NCBI GenBank assembly: GCA_965227905.1
Contig: OZ245780.1
Location: forward strand, 6,076,001 to 6,140,000
Reading direction: 5' to 3'
From: CBDDHT01 sp965227905
GTDB taxonomy: Bacteria > Pseudomonadota > Alphaproteobacteria > Rhizobiales > Methyloligellaceae
DNA length: 64,000 bases
Shown here: one piece after another, positions 44,624-54,207 of the stretch
Layout: every line of letters starts with the position of its first letter
Numbering within the stretch: position 1 is the stretch's first letter
Made by a program: the position numbers and the translations under genes
The notes under the pieces: model-generated
What the model saw: the letters and a program-made list of their open reading frames with translations, nothing else
What the model was told of the DNA's origin: nothing
Database searches by the model: none

Positions 44624-44902
44624 CTATTTAAGCGGCTTGTGGTGATGACGTCGCTTCCACCAACGCGCTTTTTTCCCGCGGTGATGCTTCTTGACGCGTT
44701 TATGCCGCTTGCTCTTCACATGACCTCGATGGGCTTTGTGACGCTTACCGAATGTGGACTTAACCAAGGGATCTTCGGTCGCCGCAGCAGTCTTGACCGA
44801 CGAAAGCGCCGATGTCGCTGGCAGCGCCGATACTTGGGATGTTTGCGCCCACAGAATACCGGCCACACCGATAACCAGCGCCAACAGACTTCGCTTAAAC
44901 AT
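44624..44902 (-). CDS. Small exported His/Lys/Arg-rich protein
   Basis: 92 residues from the ATG at 44902, preceded by AAGGAAC; the longer frame upstream is not supported. The signal peptide covers about residues 1-27 (FKRSLLALVIGVAGILWA, ending SALP). The mature tail is dominated by K, R and H (for example KSKRHKRVKKHH and KRRHHHK), with two tryptophans. No family recognised. It could bind nucleic acid, polyanions or metal ions. It has its own strong terminator, suggesting an abundant monocistronic message. Confidence 0.75.
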   Translation of the reverse strand: MFKRSLLALVIGVAGILWAQTSQVSALPATSALSSVKTAAATEDPLVKSTFGKRHKAHRGHVKSKRHKRVKKHHRGKKARWWKRRHHHKPLK

Positions 44903-45040
44903 ATGCCGTTCCTTCATACTCAATGTCGTGAAGTAGTTGCCCCAAAAAAGCACCCAGTTCATTAGGCCACAGCTCTCGGCTCCAGCCAATACGGCATAAC
45001 GGGAATTTGATAGGTGTTACAGTTTGTTGATCAGCTTTGT

Positions 45041-45952
45041 TCAAGCACTTTTGTCGACCCGGCCACCCAACGGACGGCGCGCACCCGGTTTGGCTTTTCC
45101 GGTTTCACGTCCCGACGCGGCAGGCGCTCGGGAGGGGTCGGGAAGGGGTGTCTTTTGCGCTTGCGCTGACGGAGCCGCAGGTTCGGGTTTTGCCGCAGGA
45201 TTTTTTGCGGTCGCCGGTGTTTCCTTCACTTCCGCAGGCGTGCAGTCTGGCTTGTCTGCAGGCGTTGCTTCCGCGGCGGCCTTTTCGCCCTCATCCGAAG
45301 GCGGGTCGCTGCGTACATGCTTCGGTCCGCCTTTTGAGATGCCGACCATCGCCGGACGCAGGACGCGTTCTGCAATCTGATAACCGGCCTGAACGACCTC
45401 GACCACAGTACCGGCATCGACGCTGGCGTCTTCAACTTCAAACATCGCCTGGTGAACATTCGGGTCGAATCGCTCACCCTTCGGCTCCAGCCGCGTAATG
45501 CCATGGCGCTCCATGACATTGAGCAACTCACGCTCGGTCATCTCCACGCCTTCGAGCAAGGTCGTCAGCGCGGGGTGCGACTGCGCATCTTCGGCAGGGA
45601 CGGCATCGATAGCGCGGCGAATATTGTCACCAACGCCCACGATATCGCGGGCGAAATTCGAGATTGCGTATTTCGCAGTATCGGCCTTGTCACGTTCTGT
45701 GCGGCGGCGAATATTCTCCATTTCCGCCATCGCGCGCATCAGCCGATCCTTGAGCTCATCCCGCTCATTGATGATCTTCTCGAATTCGGCAGCGGTCATG
45801 TCGGAAGCCTTGTCACTCGCCCATCCGGATTCTTTGTTTTTCGCCGCATCGTCGGACGACGTCTCACCTGCAGCCGGATTCATCGCTTCTTTTGCGGGAT
45901 TATCAGCGCCGGACGCACCAGCCGTTTCGGATTTGCGTTCCTTGTCGGTCAT
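45041..45952 (-). CDS. grpE: GrpE, nucleotide exchange factor of DnaK, with a long C-terminal tail
   Basis: 303 residues from the ATG at 45952; the usual length is about 200. Residues 50-205 hold the coiled coil (DELKDRLMRAMAEMENIRRR in part) and the C-terminal beta domain (FDPNVHQAMFEVED, GYQIAERVLRPAMVGIS). From about 215 to the end is a low-complexity Pro/Ala/Lys/Glu-rich tail not needed for known GrpE function. It follows hrcA on the same strand by 57 bp. Confidence 0.95.
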   Translation of the reverse strand: MTDKERKSETAGASGADNPAKEAMNPAAGETSSDDAAKNKESGWASDKASDMTAAEFEKIINERDELKDRLMRAMAEMENIRRRTERDKADTAKYAISNFARDIVGVGDNIRRAIDAVPAEDAQSHPALTTLLEGVEMTERELLNVMERHGITRLEPKGERFDPNVHQAMFEVEDASVDAGTVVEVVQAGYQIAERVLRPAMVGISKGGPKHVRSDPPSDEGEKAAAEATPADKPDCTPAEVKETPATAKNPAAKPEPAAPSAQAQKTPLPDPSRAPAASGRETGKAKPGARRPLGGRVDKSA

Positions 45953-46009
45953 GCTTTGCAACCATGTTTTGGAGATTGACTGTCGATATCGGTTGAAAAG
46001 GCCAAAAGA

Positions 46010-47107
46010 TCAAGTCAGCAAACGGCCAACGAGTTTCGCCGTGTAATCGACCATTGGGATAATACGGGCATAATTCAGCCGCGTCGGACCGATGACACCG
46101 AGCACACCGACGATCTTTTGCGATGTATCGTGAAACGGCGCAACGATGAGAGAAGATCCCGACAGCGAGAAAAGCTGGCTCTCCGACCCGATAAAGATCC
46201 GGACGCCCTCCCCGCCCTCGGCGAGTCCGAGAAGCTGTATGATGCCTTCCTTGGCTTCCAGATCATCGAACAGCAGACGAATGCGTTCGATATCATCCAT
46301 GGCATGCAGGTCTTCCAGCAGATGCGAGCGCCCGCGGACAATGAGACTCTTCTTGTCATCCTCGTCGCCTGACCAAACAGCAAGACCAGCTTGCACCACC
46401 TTGGTCGTCAGCGCGTCGAGTTCCATCTTTTTCGTCTGATGGTCACGCGCGATCTCGTCCTGGATCTCCGCGAGGCTCTTGCCGGCAATATGCCCGTTCA
46501 GATAGTTCGTCGCTTCCGTCAATGCCGAGGCCGGAAGACCTTCCGGCAGTTGAACGATTCGATTCTCAACGACGCCGTCTTCGCCGACCAGGACAACCAT
46601 TGCGCGTCCTGCATCGAGTCTCACAAACTCGATATGCTTGACCCGCTGCATCTGCGTCTCCGCCAGCACGACACCCGCACAGCGCGAGAGGCCGGACAAC
46701 ATCTCACCGGCTTCGGTCAACACGTCTTCGATCGCTTTGTCCTGAGGCGTGCCGCTGATCTGCCCTTTGATTTGCGATCGCTCAGCCGGACTGAGATCGC
46801 CAACCTCCAACAAGGCGTCCACGAAAAGACGCAGTCCGCTCTCGGTCGGCAGCCGGCCGGCACTGGTGTGCGGCGCATAGATGAGTCCGAGGGATTCGAG
46901 ATCGGCCATGATATTGCGCACTGAAGCCGGCGACAGAGGCATGGGGAGCTGGCGCGAGATATTTCGCGAGCCTGCCGGATCGCCGGTGGCGAGATAGGTC
47001 TCGACAATCTGCCGAAAAATCTCACGCGAGCGCTCATCGAGATCGACGGACCCCGCGCCTCCACTCGGCTGAATTGCGGCCGCGTCTTTGGCATCTCGGT
47101 ATTCCAT
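46010..47107 (-). CDS. hrcA: HrcA, heat-inducible transcription repressor
   Basis: 365 residues. The N-terminal winged helix contains LSPASVRNIMADLESLGLI and TSAGRLPTESGLRLFVD, of which PASVRNIMADLE is the recognition part. The C-terminal domain ends RLNYARIIPMVDYTAKLV. It represses groESL-type genes through CIRCE. No CIRCE is visible in this window, so its targets are elsewhere. Confidence 0.96.
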   Translation of the reverse strand: MEYRDAKDAAAIQPSGGAGSVDLDERSREIFRQIVETYLATGDPAGSRNISRQLPMPLSPASVRNIMADLESLGLIYAPHTSAGRLPTESGLRLFVDALLEVGDLSPAERSQIKGQISGTPQDKAIEDVLTEAGEMLSGLSRCAGVVLAETQMQRVKHIEFVRLDAGRAMVVLVGEDGVVENRIVQLPEGLPASALTEATNYLNGHIAGKSLAEIQDEIARDHQTKKMELDALTTKVVQAGLAVWSGDEDDKKSLIVRGRSHLLEDLHAMDDIERIRLLFDDLEAKEGIIQLLGLAEGGEGVRIFIGSESQLFSLSGSSLIVAPFHDTSQKIVGVLGVIGPTRLNYARIIPMVDYTAKLVGRLLT

Positions 47108-47395
47108 ACTTCGAATTTAGGTTTGCGTGAGGCGAGGGTCAAACCCTTCAACGCGGACACTTGGACGCAAAGTCGCCAGAACTCTGGATTTTGTTGGCCG
47201 GATCAGGCTTTTGCAAATCCATGTTTTCGCGATTCATCCGATTTCAATTGCGGGTCGCTTGATCTAATGTGCGCCGAATTTCGAAGTCGTTTGACCGCAT
47301 GAGCTTCCGGGCAAACTCTGACCCTGCAGCAGGATCGGTCTCGGCCACGGACTCATGAAACACCCATTACCCTGGCATTGGAGGCCAATCTCGCT

Positions 47396-48109
47396 ATGCG
47401 ACCGTCGAATCGTGAAGCCGACGAACTCAGACCCGTAACGCTGGAGCGCGCCGTATCTCGCTACGCTGAAGGCTCTTGCCTGATCAAATGCGGAAACACC
47501 CATGTCCTGTGTGCAGCCAGCGTCATGGAAAAAGTCCCGGGCTGGCTGAAGGGGCAGGGTCGCGGGTGGGTGACGGCGGAGTATGGCATGCTGCCGCGGG
47601 CGACCAACGAGCGGATGAGACGCGAAGCAGCGGCAGGAAAACAATCGGGCCGCACGCAGGAGATTCAGCGATTGATTGGCCGCTCGCTGCGGGCAGTCGT
47701 CGATCTCAAAGCGCTCGGTGAACGCCAGATCACGGTGGACTGCGATGTCATCCAGGCAGATGGCGGCACCCGAACCGCATCGATTACAGGCGCCTGGGTC
47801 GCGCTTCATGACTGCATCCAGTGGATGCATGCACGGGAAATGGTGCCGGACTCCGTCATTCGCGATCAAGTGGCGGCTGTCTCATGCGGAATTTACGAAC
47901 AGAATCCGGTCCTCGATCTCGACTATGTCGAAGACTCCGACGCTCAGACCGATGCCAATTTCGTCATGACCGGATCGGGCGGGATCGTCGAAATCCAGGG
48001 GACAGCCGAGACGGAACCGTTCTCCAGAGACGAATTCGACACGCTCTTGAGCCTGGCGCAAAAGGGGATCGGCGAACTCGTATCACTGCAGAACCTGACC
48101 GTGGCATGA
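47396..48109 (+). CDS. rph: Ribonuclease PH
   Basis: 237 residues from the ATG at 47396, with GGAGG 11 bases upstream. Blocks MRPSNREADELRPV, GWVTAEYGMLPRAT and VDCDVIQADGGTRTASITG, in short DCDVIQADGGTR, define it. It trims tRNA 3' ends with phosphate. It is divergent from hrcA and its stop overlaps rdgB by ATGA. Confidence 0.97.
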   Translation: MRPSNREADELRPVTLERAVSRYAEGSCLIKCGNTHVLCAASVMEKVPGWLKGQGRGWVTAEYGMLPRATNERMRREAAAGKQSGRTQEIQRLIGRSLRAVVDLKALGERQITVDCDVIQADGGTRTASITGAWVALHDCIQWMHAREMVPDSVIRDQVAAVSCGIYEQNPVLDLDYVEDSDAQTDANFVMTGSGGIVEIQGTAETEPFSRDEFDTLLSLAQKGIGELVSLQNLTVA

Positions 48110-48738
48110 CGGAACGCAAACTCCATTCAGGCGACAAGTTGGTCGTTGCCAGCCACAATGCCGGAAAGGTTCGAGAGATCAGAGATCTGTTGACCCCCTA
48201 TGGGGTCGACACCCTTTCCGCCGGCGAACTCGACCTGCCGGAACCGGAGGAGACCGGTACGACTTTCATCGCCAATGCGGAGCTGAAAGCACTGGCATCG
48301 GCGACGGCTTCGAAGTTGCCTGCCTTGGCGGACGATTCCGGACTTGAGGTCGCAGCACTGGATGGTGCTCCTGGAATTTATTCGGCGCGCTGGGCCGGGC
48401 CGAAAAAGGATTTCGCCGATGCCATGGCGCGCATTGAAAAAGAACTCGATGCCAAGGGCGCGCGCGATCGGGAGGATCGTGGTGCAAATTTCACCTGCGC
48501 CCTGACGATTGCGTGGCCGGATGGGCATATGCGTACATTCGAAGGTAAAGTCTTTGGACACCTGGTATGGCCACCGCGAGGGCAATTCGGCTTTGGCTAT
48601 GATCCCATATTCGTCGCTGAAGGCAGGAACATTACGTTCGGAGAGATGGAGCCGGCCGAGAAGCATGCGATTTCCCATCGCGCCAACGCCTTCTCGCAGT
48701 TTGTGTCCGCATGTCTGACACCGCAGACCGCAGCCTGA
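48106..48738 (+). CDS. rdgB: RdgB/HAM1 non-canonical purine NTP pyrophosphatase
   Basis: 210 residues from the ATG overlapping the rph stop. VVASHNAGKVREI, ADDSGLEVAALDGAPGIYSARWAG (core ADDSGLEV) and FGYDPIF are the family blocks. It hydrolyses ITP, dITP and XTP. It overlaps hemW by 28 bases. Confidence 0.96.
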   Translation: MTERKLHSGDKLVVASHNAGKVREIRDLLTPYGVDTLSAGELDLPEPEETGTTFIANAELKALASATASKLPALADDSGLEVAALDGAPGIYSARWAGPKKDFADAMARIEKELDAKGARDREDRGANFTCALTIAWPDGHMRTFEGKVFGHLVWPPRGQFGFGYDPIFVAEGRNITFGEMEPAEKHAISHRANAFSQFVSACLTPQTAA

Positions 48739-49904
48739 CGCCAGTCCCGATTGAGGATCGTCTGCGATCGCTCGCGGTCTATGTGCACTGGCCCTTCTGC
48801 CAGGCGAAATGCCCCTACTGCGATTTCAACAGCCATGTTCGCACCCAAGGCATCGACGAGGCCCGCTACCTCGCCGCCTTTGAACGAGAGTTGGCATATT
48901 TCAGTTCTCTCGTACCCGATGCGGGTGTCGGCAGTATCTTCTTTGGGGGCGGCACGCCATCTCTGATGTCGCCGGAAACCGTTTCGCGAATTATCGAATC
49001 GATCTCCAATCATTGGCGGCCATTAGGCGATGTCGAGATTACACTTGAGGCCAATCCAACAAGTGTGGAAGCAAGCCGATTTGCAGGCTATCGCAGTGCG
49101 GGAGTCAATCGCGTATCGCTCGGCGTCCAGGCCCTCAATGATGAAGACTTGAAGCGGCTTGGCCGGTTGCATTCGAAACATGAAGCATTAACCGCCCTCC
49201 AGATTGCCGTCGCGAATTTCGATCGCGTTTCGTTCGATCTGATCTATGCACGGCCACGTCAGTCGGAATCCGATTGGGAGGCCGAACTTGGCGAAGCGCT
49301 CGCACTGGCGGCTGGCCACCTGTCCCTCTATCAGCTGACTGTCGAGCCCGGTACACCGTTCGCCGCGCTGCATGCCGCCGGCCGGCTGAATCCGCCGGAA
49401 GCCGAGCGCGCCGCGACGCTCTTCGAAATCACACAGGACCTGACATCGGCGGCTGGTTACGACGCGTATGAGATTTCCAATCATGCGCTTGCCGGTCAGG
49501 CCAGCCTTCACAATCTCAACTACTGGCGGGGTGGCGACTATGTTGGCATCGGGCCAGGCGCGCACGGACGCATTCGCTTCGGCGATGCGAGGCACGCGAC
49601 GGACACGCACAAATCACCGGAAAGCTGGCTTGAGGCAGTTGAAAAGGCAGGCCATGGCCTTTCGTCATGTTCGAGACTGGCACCTTCTGAGACAGCGGAA
49701 GAATATTTGCTCATGGCGCTTCGCCTGTCCGAGGGACTGAATATGGACAGGTTCGTAGCGCTAGGCGGAGCCGAAATCGATTCAGGCGCGATAGCAACAT
49801 TGAGGCGCGAGAACCTCTTACGGCAAGAGGGCAGACAACTCATTGCAACCAATAAAGGCCGACTGGTGCTCAATGCAGTGATTGCGATGCTTGCGGCATC
49901 TTGA
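48711..49904 (+). CDS. hemW: HemW, radical-SAM heme chaperone
   Basis: 397 residues. Radical-SAM cysteines C30-x3-C34-x2-C37 in PFCQAKCPYCDFN; the CDFNS form separates HemW from the coproporphyrinogen dehydrogenase HemN. The SAM-binding GGGTPSLM follows. It inserts heme into respiratory enzymes. Third gene of the rph-rdgB-hemW operon; its first 28 bases lie inside rdgB. Confidence 0.95.
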   Translation: MSDTADRSLTPVPIEDRLRSLAVYVHWPFCQAKCPYCDFNSHVRTQGIDEARYLAAFERELAYFSSLVPDAGVGSIFFGGGTPSLMSPETVSRIIESISNHWRPLGDVEITLEANPTSVEASRFAGYRSAGVNRVSLGVQALNDEDLKRLGRLHSKHEALTALQIAVANFDRVSFDLIYARPRQSESDWEAELGEALALAAGHLSLYQLTVEPGTPFAALHAAGRLNPPEAERAATLFEITQDLTSAAGYDAYEISNHALAGQASLHNLNYWRGGDYVGIGPGAHGRIRFGDARHATDTHKSPESWLEAVEKAGHGLSSCSRLAPSETAEEYLLMALRLSEGLNMDRFVALGGAEIDSGAIATLRRENLLRQEGRQLIATNKGRLVLNAVIAMLAAS

Positions 49905-49939
49905 TCTGGCCAAAAGATCCAAACGAAACGGCGCGCGCG

Positions 49940-51166
49940 CTACTGTCCGAACCGAGCCGTTGAGAATGAATTCGGTGCTGGCTGGACAAGCTGCGGTCCG
50001 AATTTCTGCACTTCGAGGATAGCAAGCCCGCGATCAGATGTTCCGTCGGAGCGCAACCTGAATAGGCCATCCACACCGGCAAAGCCGCTGCTTCGTGTCA
50101 GTTGGTTCGCGCGGAAACGTTGACCTTGCGGCTGGTTCGACAAGGACACTGCGAGACTCACCGCATCATAAGCCAGGCTGGCGAGCCGCGGAGGCGTCTT
50201 CTCATAGGTCTTTACATAACGCTGCGTGAAACTTCGCCATCCCTTCGGGTCAGGAGCCGGAAACCAGCCGCCATGTAACGGTTTCTCTCGCCCGATATTG
50301 GCATAGTCCCAGAGGCCCGTTCCGATCATCTTCACAACCGTCGTATCGATGGCCGTGTAGGGCATGAACGCCGCGATGGTCGGCAGGGTATCCTGCCCGG
50401 CCGGCAAGAACAGGGCATCGAGCTGGCTACCTGGTGCATTTGCGATTTCCGCAATCTTCTTGGCTGGCGCCAACATTCCATTGGCATCGAGCGGAAAGCG
50501 CTCGATGGTTGCGATCTGGCCGCCCTGGGCATTGACGGCCTGACGGAACGCCGCCTCGACGATATCGCCATAAGCCGATTTCGGGATAAGACCTGCAAAG
50601 ACCCGCTTCCCTTGCCCCATCGCAAAAGAGACCACCCGAGCGACATCGCGCCCGGCTAGAAAGCTCAGCAGATAAACACCATTGCCTGCAACGTTCTGGT
50701 TGCTCGAAAAAGCGACAACGGGGATATTTGCCTGGCGCGCAACCGGCGCAACCGCAGAGACAGATTTTGAAAAGAGAGGCCCGATAATCAATTCGGCCCC
50801 TTCCTGCACCGCAGCTTCAGCAGCCGCTTTGGCGCCCTCGGGCGTTCCCCGCGTATCCTTGCTGATTAAAGCAACATTCGGATTGTCGAAATCGAAGAGG
50901 GCAAGCTCACCGGCCTGCTTCAGCGCTGTCGCCACTTTGGCAGTGTTGCCGGGTGCCGTGAGAGGTAGCAAAAGCGCAACTTTGACCGCCGGACCGCGTG
51001 GCGCACCTTCCCCGAGCGCCGGATCTGCACCGGACCGCTGGGACAGGTTTCCCCCAGTCTGACACGCTGTCAGCAGACAGGCCGTCAACGCAAGCGCGGC
51101 GAAAGGACCGAAGATGCGAATAAACCAGGGAACAGTGATGGTAGCCCGAAACGGCATGCGTTCCAT
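49940..51166 (-). CDS. LppC/LpoA-like penicillin-binding protein activator lipoprotein
   Basis: About 408 residues from ATG 51166 (ATG 51157 also possible). It has a lipoprotein signal with lipobox L32-T-A-C35, then a periplasmic-binding-protein fold (VKVALLLPLTAPGNTAKVATA in part, IGPLFSKSVSAVAPVAR). The alphaproteobacterial LppC genes are regularly divergent from rsmI as here. The family includes LpoA, which activates PBP1a; that role is inferred. Confidence 0.9.
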   Translation of the reverse strand: MERMPFRATITVPWFIRIFGPFAALALTACLLTACQTGGNLSQRSGADPALGEGAPRGPAVKVALLLPLTAPGNTAKVATALKQAGELALFDFDNPNVALISKDTRGTPEGAKAAAEAAVQEGAELIIGPLFSKSVSAVAPVARQANIPVVAFSSNQNVAGNGVYLLSFLAGRDVARVVSFAMGQGKRVFAGLIPKSAYGDIVEAAFRQAVNAQGGQIATIERFPLDANGMLAPAKKIAEIANAPGSQLDALFLPAGQDTLPTIAAFMPYTAIDTTVVKMIGTGLWDYANIGREKPLHGGWFPAPDPKGWRSFTQRYVKTYEKTPPRLASLAYDAVSLAVSLSNQPQGQRFRANQLTRSSGFAGVDGLFRLRSDGTSDRGLAILEVQKFGPQLVQPAPNSFSTARFGQ

Positions 51167-51476
51167 TCGCTCCAGCCCGCAACGTTTATGCGGGAATAAC
51201 CTCAAATAGCCGAAAACAATGCCGCGATTATGATGGAAAATGCTCACCCCGTCCAATCAAGGAAAACTTCGTTTGTGCAAATGGTTAGGATGCGTTGCGG
51301 AGGTGCGCATGGGGTTGTGCGCGTAAAGCACCGAGCGTCTAAACGAATCGCCGGCCTTGAACAATGGCGAAAATACTTCATTCATAGACCGCAGTTCGTC
51401 GATTGGCCTGGGATTCAGATCGTCGCGGCGGCTTTGGCGGATTTTCACCACAACGATTTCAATCGTTCAGAGCGGT
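51167..51476. promoter_or_regulatory. Divergent intergenic region of lppC and rsmI
   Basis: 310 bp with no supportable gene. Both flanking genes must be read from here. No clear promoter or dyad was identified by eye. Confidence 0.4.
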
Positions 51477-52394
51477 ATGTCCAATACACGGCAAACAACT
51501 GGAGATACGGCGGTTCAAGAAGGGATCGCCGCCGTTTTTTCGGACCTCGATACCCGGCCGTTGCCGCCCGGCCTTTACATTGTTGCCACGCCGATCGGTA
51601 ATCTCGGCGACATCACACTTCGGGCATTGTCGGTACTCTCACGCGCCGATGCGATTGCTTGCGAAGATACACGCCATACGAAGAAGCTGACTTCGCACTA
51701 CGGCATTCGCACACCTCTGACCGCCTATCACGATCACAATGCCGAACGCGCGCGACCGAAACTTCTGTCTCGTATCGCTAATGGCGATGCCGTTGCTCTG
51801 GTGAGCGACGCGGGAACACCGCTGATATCCGATCCCGGCCATAAGCTGGTGCGGGAGGCCGTGGCGAGCGGTCTGGTCGTCAGCAGCATTCCGGGGCCAT
51901 CCGCAGCACTGGCCGCCCTCACGTCCGCAGGCCTCGCGACAGACCGATTCCTGTTCGAAGGGTTCCTCCCCCCGAAACAAGGTGCACGACGCAAGCGCAT
52001 TGAGGCTCTCTCAGACCTTGCCGCAACCCTTGTCTTCTATGAGGCGCCAAGCCGTCTGACTGCAACGCTCGATGACATGGCTGAAATCCTGGGTGATCGG
52101 GAAGCTGTCGTTGCCAAGGAATTGACCAAAATACACGAACGGGTGGAGCGTGGACCAATCGGCGACCTTTCCGCCCGATTTTCCACCGATACATCACGAA
52201 AAGGCGAGTTCGTCATCCTGGTATCGCCGGCGACGAGAGCCGTCGTCTCAGATGAGACGATCCGCATACAGCTTGAAGATGCACTCCAGTCAATGAGTGC
52301 CCGCGACGCGGTCCGGCATGTTACCGATGCGCTCGAAATCAAACGTGGCCGGGTCTATCAGATTGCACTCGCCCTGACGGATCAAGGCAAATAG
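51477..52394 (+). CDS. rsmI: RsmI, 16S rRNA (cytidine1402-2'-O)-methyltransferase
   Basis: 305 residues from the ATG at 51477; the frame is open 40 codons further up but family proteins begin near here. GLYIVATPIGNLGDITLRAL, in short ATPIGNLGD, is the hallmark; CEDTRHTKKL and VSDAGTPLISDPG follow. It lies 2 bp before yraN. Confidence 0.96.
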   Translation: MSNTRQTTGDTAVQEGIAAVFSDLDTRPLPPGLYIVATPIGNLGDITLRALSVLSRADAIACEDTRHTKKLTSHYGIRTPLTAYHDHNAERARPKLLSRIANGDAVALVSDAGTPLISDPGHKLVREAVASGLVVSSIPGPSAALAALTSAGLATDRFLFEGFLPPKQGARRKRIEALSDLAATLVFYEAPSRLTATLDDMAEILGDREAVVAKELTKIHERVERGPIGDLSARFSTDTSRKGEFVILVSPATRAVVSDETIRIQLEDALQSMSARDAVRHVTDALEIKRGRVYQIALALTDQGK

Positions 52395-52396
52395 CG

Positions 52397-52759
52397 ATGG
52401 CTCGTCAAAGCCGTGAGTACGCTCACCGCAAGGGACATTGGGCAGAAACAATCGCCGGACTGCTCTTGCAAGCCAAGGGCTATCGCATCCTTGCGAGGCG
52501 CTACCGAAGTCCGGTGGGCGAGATCGATCTCATCGCGCGGCGCCGCCGGCGTCTCACTTTTGTCGAAGTTAAACTGCGTGCCACCATTGATGACGCAGCC
52601 TGGTCGGTGTCGGCGCATCAGCAGAGCCGCATAATCCGTGCTGCGGAACATTGGATCGCCCGCCATACCCAGTATGCCGCGCTCGACATTGCCTTCGATG
52701 TCATCTTGCTGGCACCCTGGAAAGCTCCACGACATGTCCAGGATGCATTTCGCGTTTGA
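52397..52759 (+). CDS. yraN: YraN / UPF0102 family, putative endonuclease-like protein
   Basis: 120 residues. The nuclease-like motif GEIDLIARR...FVEVK is present (aspartate, then E-x-K). Start ATG two bases after rsmI, which implies coupling. Function in vivo not established. Confidence 0.94.
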   Translation: MARQSREYAHRKGHWAETIAGLLLQAKGYRILARRYRSPVGEIDLIARRRRRLTFVEVKLRATIDDAAWSVSAHQQSRIIRAAEHWIARHTQYAALDIAFDVILLAPWKAPRHVQDAFRV

Positions 52760-52822
52760 CGCGCTGTTGCGATTAGCGCTTTTTGTCGTTCGATATTCCC
52801 GCCACAACAAGAGGACTTGGTT

Positions 52823-53761
52823 ATGGGGCTCAAGGTCGCGTTTCAGATGGATCCAATCGATCGCATCGACATTCATGGCGATTCGACATTCGCCATGCTT
52901 CTCGAGGCGCAGTCGCGCGGCTACGACATGTTCTACTACACCCCCGACGCGCTCGCACTTCGGGATGGAAATCTTGTCGCTCAGGGCGCGACCCTTACCG
53001 TTCAGGACAAGGAAGACGACCATTACCGTTTGAGCGATCCCAGGGCCGTCAATCTGTCCGATGTCGATGTGGTTCAGCTGCGGCAGGATCCGCCCTTCGA
53101 CATGGGCTACATCACAACGACACACCTCCTTGAGCGCATTCACCCCAAGACTCTCGTGGTGAACGATCCGAGTCATGTCAGGAACGCGCCGGAAAAAATC
53201 TTCGTGCTCGACTTTATCGAGTTCATGCCACCCACGATGATTACGCGCCGTGTCGAAGACGTTCTCTCGTTCCGCGAAGAATATGAAGACATCATCGTGA
53301 AACCGCTCTACGGCAATGGAGGCGCTGCGATCTTTCGCCTTCGACCCGAAGATACGAACCTCAATTCTCTGGTCGAACTGTTCCAAACAGTCTTTCGCGA
53401 GCCGTTCATGGTGCAACAGTTCAGACCCGAGGTCAGCGAAGGCGACAAACGCATCATTCTGATCGACGGAGAGGTCGCCGGGGCCATCAACCGCGTACCG
53501 GCGGCCGGTGAAACCCGCTCGAATATGCATGTCGGCGGGAAGGCGGTGCCGGTCGAACTCTCTGACCGAGATAGAGAAATCTGCGCCAAACTCGGTCCGG
53601 AGCTTAAAGCACGCGGTCTGATATTTGTCGGCATCGATGTTATCGGCGACTATCTGACCGAGATCAACGTCACCTCGCCGACCGGCATTCGCGAGGTCAA
53701 ACGCTTTGGCGGCAACGATCTCGCGGCGATGATCTGGGACGCGATCGAGGCGAGAGTCTGA
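52823..53761 (+). CDS. gshB: Glutathione synthetase
   Basis: 312 residues from the ATG at 52823, with AGAGGAC before it. KVAFQMDPIDRIDIHGDS, in short MDPIDRI, and VKPLYGNGGAAIFR and TEINVTSPTGIRE are the GshB ATP-grasp blocks. Joins gamma-glutamylcysteine and glycine. Completes the rsmI-yraN-gshB operon. Confidence 0.96.
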   Translation: MGLKVAFQMDPIDRIDIHGDSTFAMLLEAQSRGYDMFYYTPDALALRDGNLVAQGATLTVQDKEDDHYRLSDPRAVNLSDVDVVQLRQDPPFDMGYITTTHLLERIHPKTLVVNDPSHVRNAPEKIFVLDFIEFMPPTMITRRVEDVLSFREEYEDIIVKPLYGNGGAAIFRLRPEDTNLNSLVELFQTVFREPFMVQQFRPEVSEGDKRIILIDGEVAGAINRVPAAGETRSNMHVGGKAVPVELSDRDREICAKLGPELKARGLIFVGIDVIGDYLTEINVTSPTGIREVKRFGGNDLAAMIWDAIEARV

Positions 53762-53844
53762 ACGCATTCGATGATGACGGGTTAAACTGACAGAGCGTCC
53801 AATGCGGACTGCTCTGACGAACAAGAACAGAAACGGTGATCACG

Positions 53845-54207
53845 ATGAGAGTTGTCGACTTTTCCGAAGAACCGCTAAACACGTCAGATCGACATCTTTC
53901 CGAATTGCCGGACAGGGTTGTCGAGGGCAATCCGCATCACACGACCAAGATGCATTTCGAAAGCCCGGACGGCGGGTTGGTCGCGGGCACATGGACCAGC
54001 ACACCCGGCAAATGGCATGCCTTCACAGACCGGGACGAGTATTGCACCATCATCTCTGGCCACGTCCGTCTGATCGATGAGGCCGGCAATGCTCAAACCT
54101 TCAAAACAGGCGACTCATTTCTGATCCCAAATGGCTTTCGCGGCTTTTGGGAGGTCGTTGAAACAACGACCAAGCATTTCGTTATCCGTCATCATGCCAC
54201 GGGCTGA
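53845..54207 (+). CDS. Cupin-domain protein (DUF861/cupin_3)
   Basis: About 120 residues from ATG 53845 (a GTG at 53836 is possible). The segment PGKWHAFTDRDEYCTIISGHVRLIDEAG, in short DEYCTIISGHVRL, and GDSFLIPNGFRGFWEV fit the single-domain DUF861 cupins. Substrate unknown. It overlaps the next secreted-protein gene by 14 bases. Confidence 0.88.
   Translation: MRVVDFSEEPLNTSDRHLSELPDRVVEGNPHHTTKMHFESPDGGLVAGTWTSTPGKWHAFTDRDEYCTIISGHVRLIDEAGNAQTFKTGDSFLIPNGFRGFWEVVETTTKHFVIRHHATG

Noticed and set aside
47108..47395. CIRCE operator upstream of hrcA
   Set aside because: No TTAGCACTC-N9-GAGTGCTAA pattern is present in this gap or upstream of dnaK or grpE.
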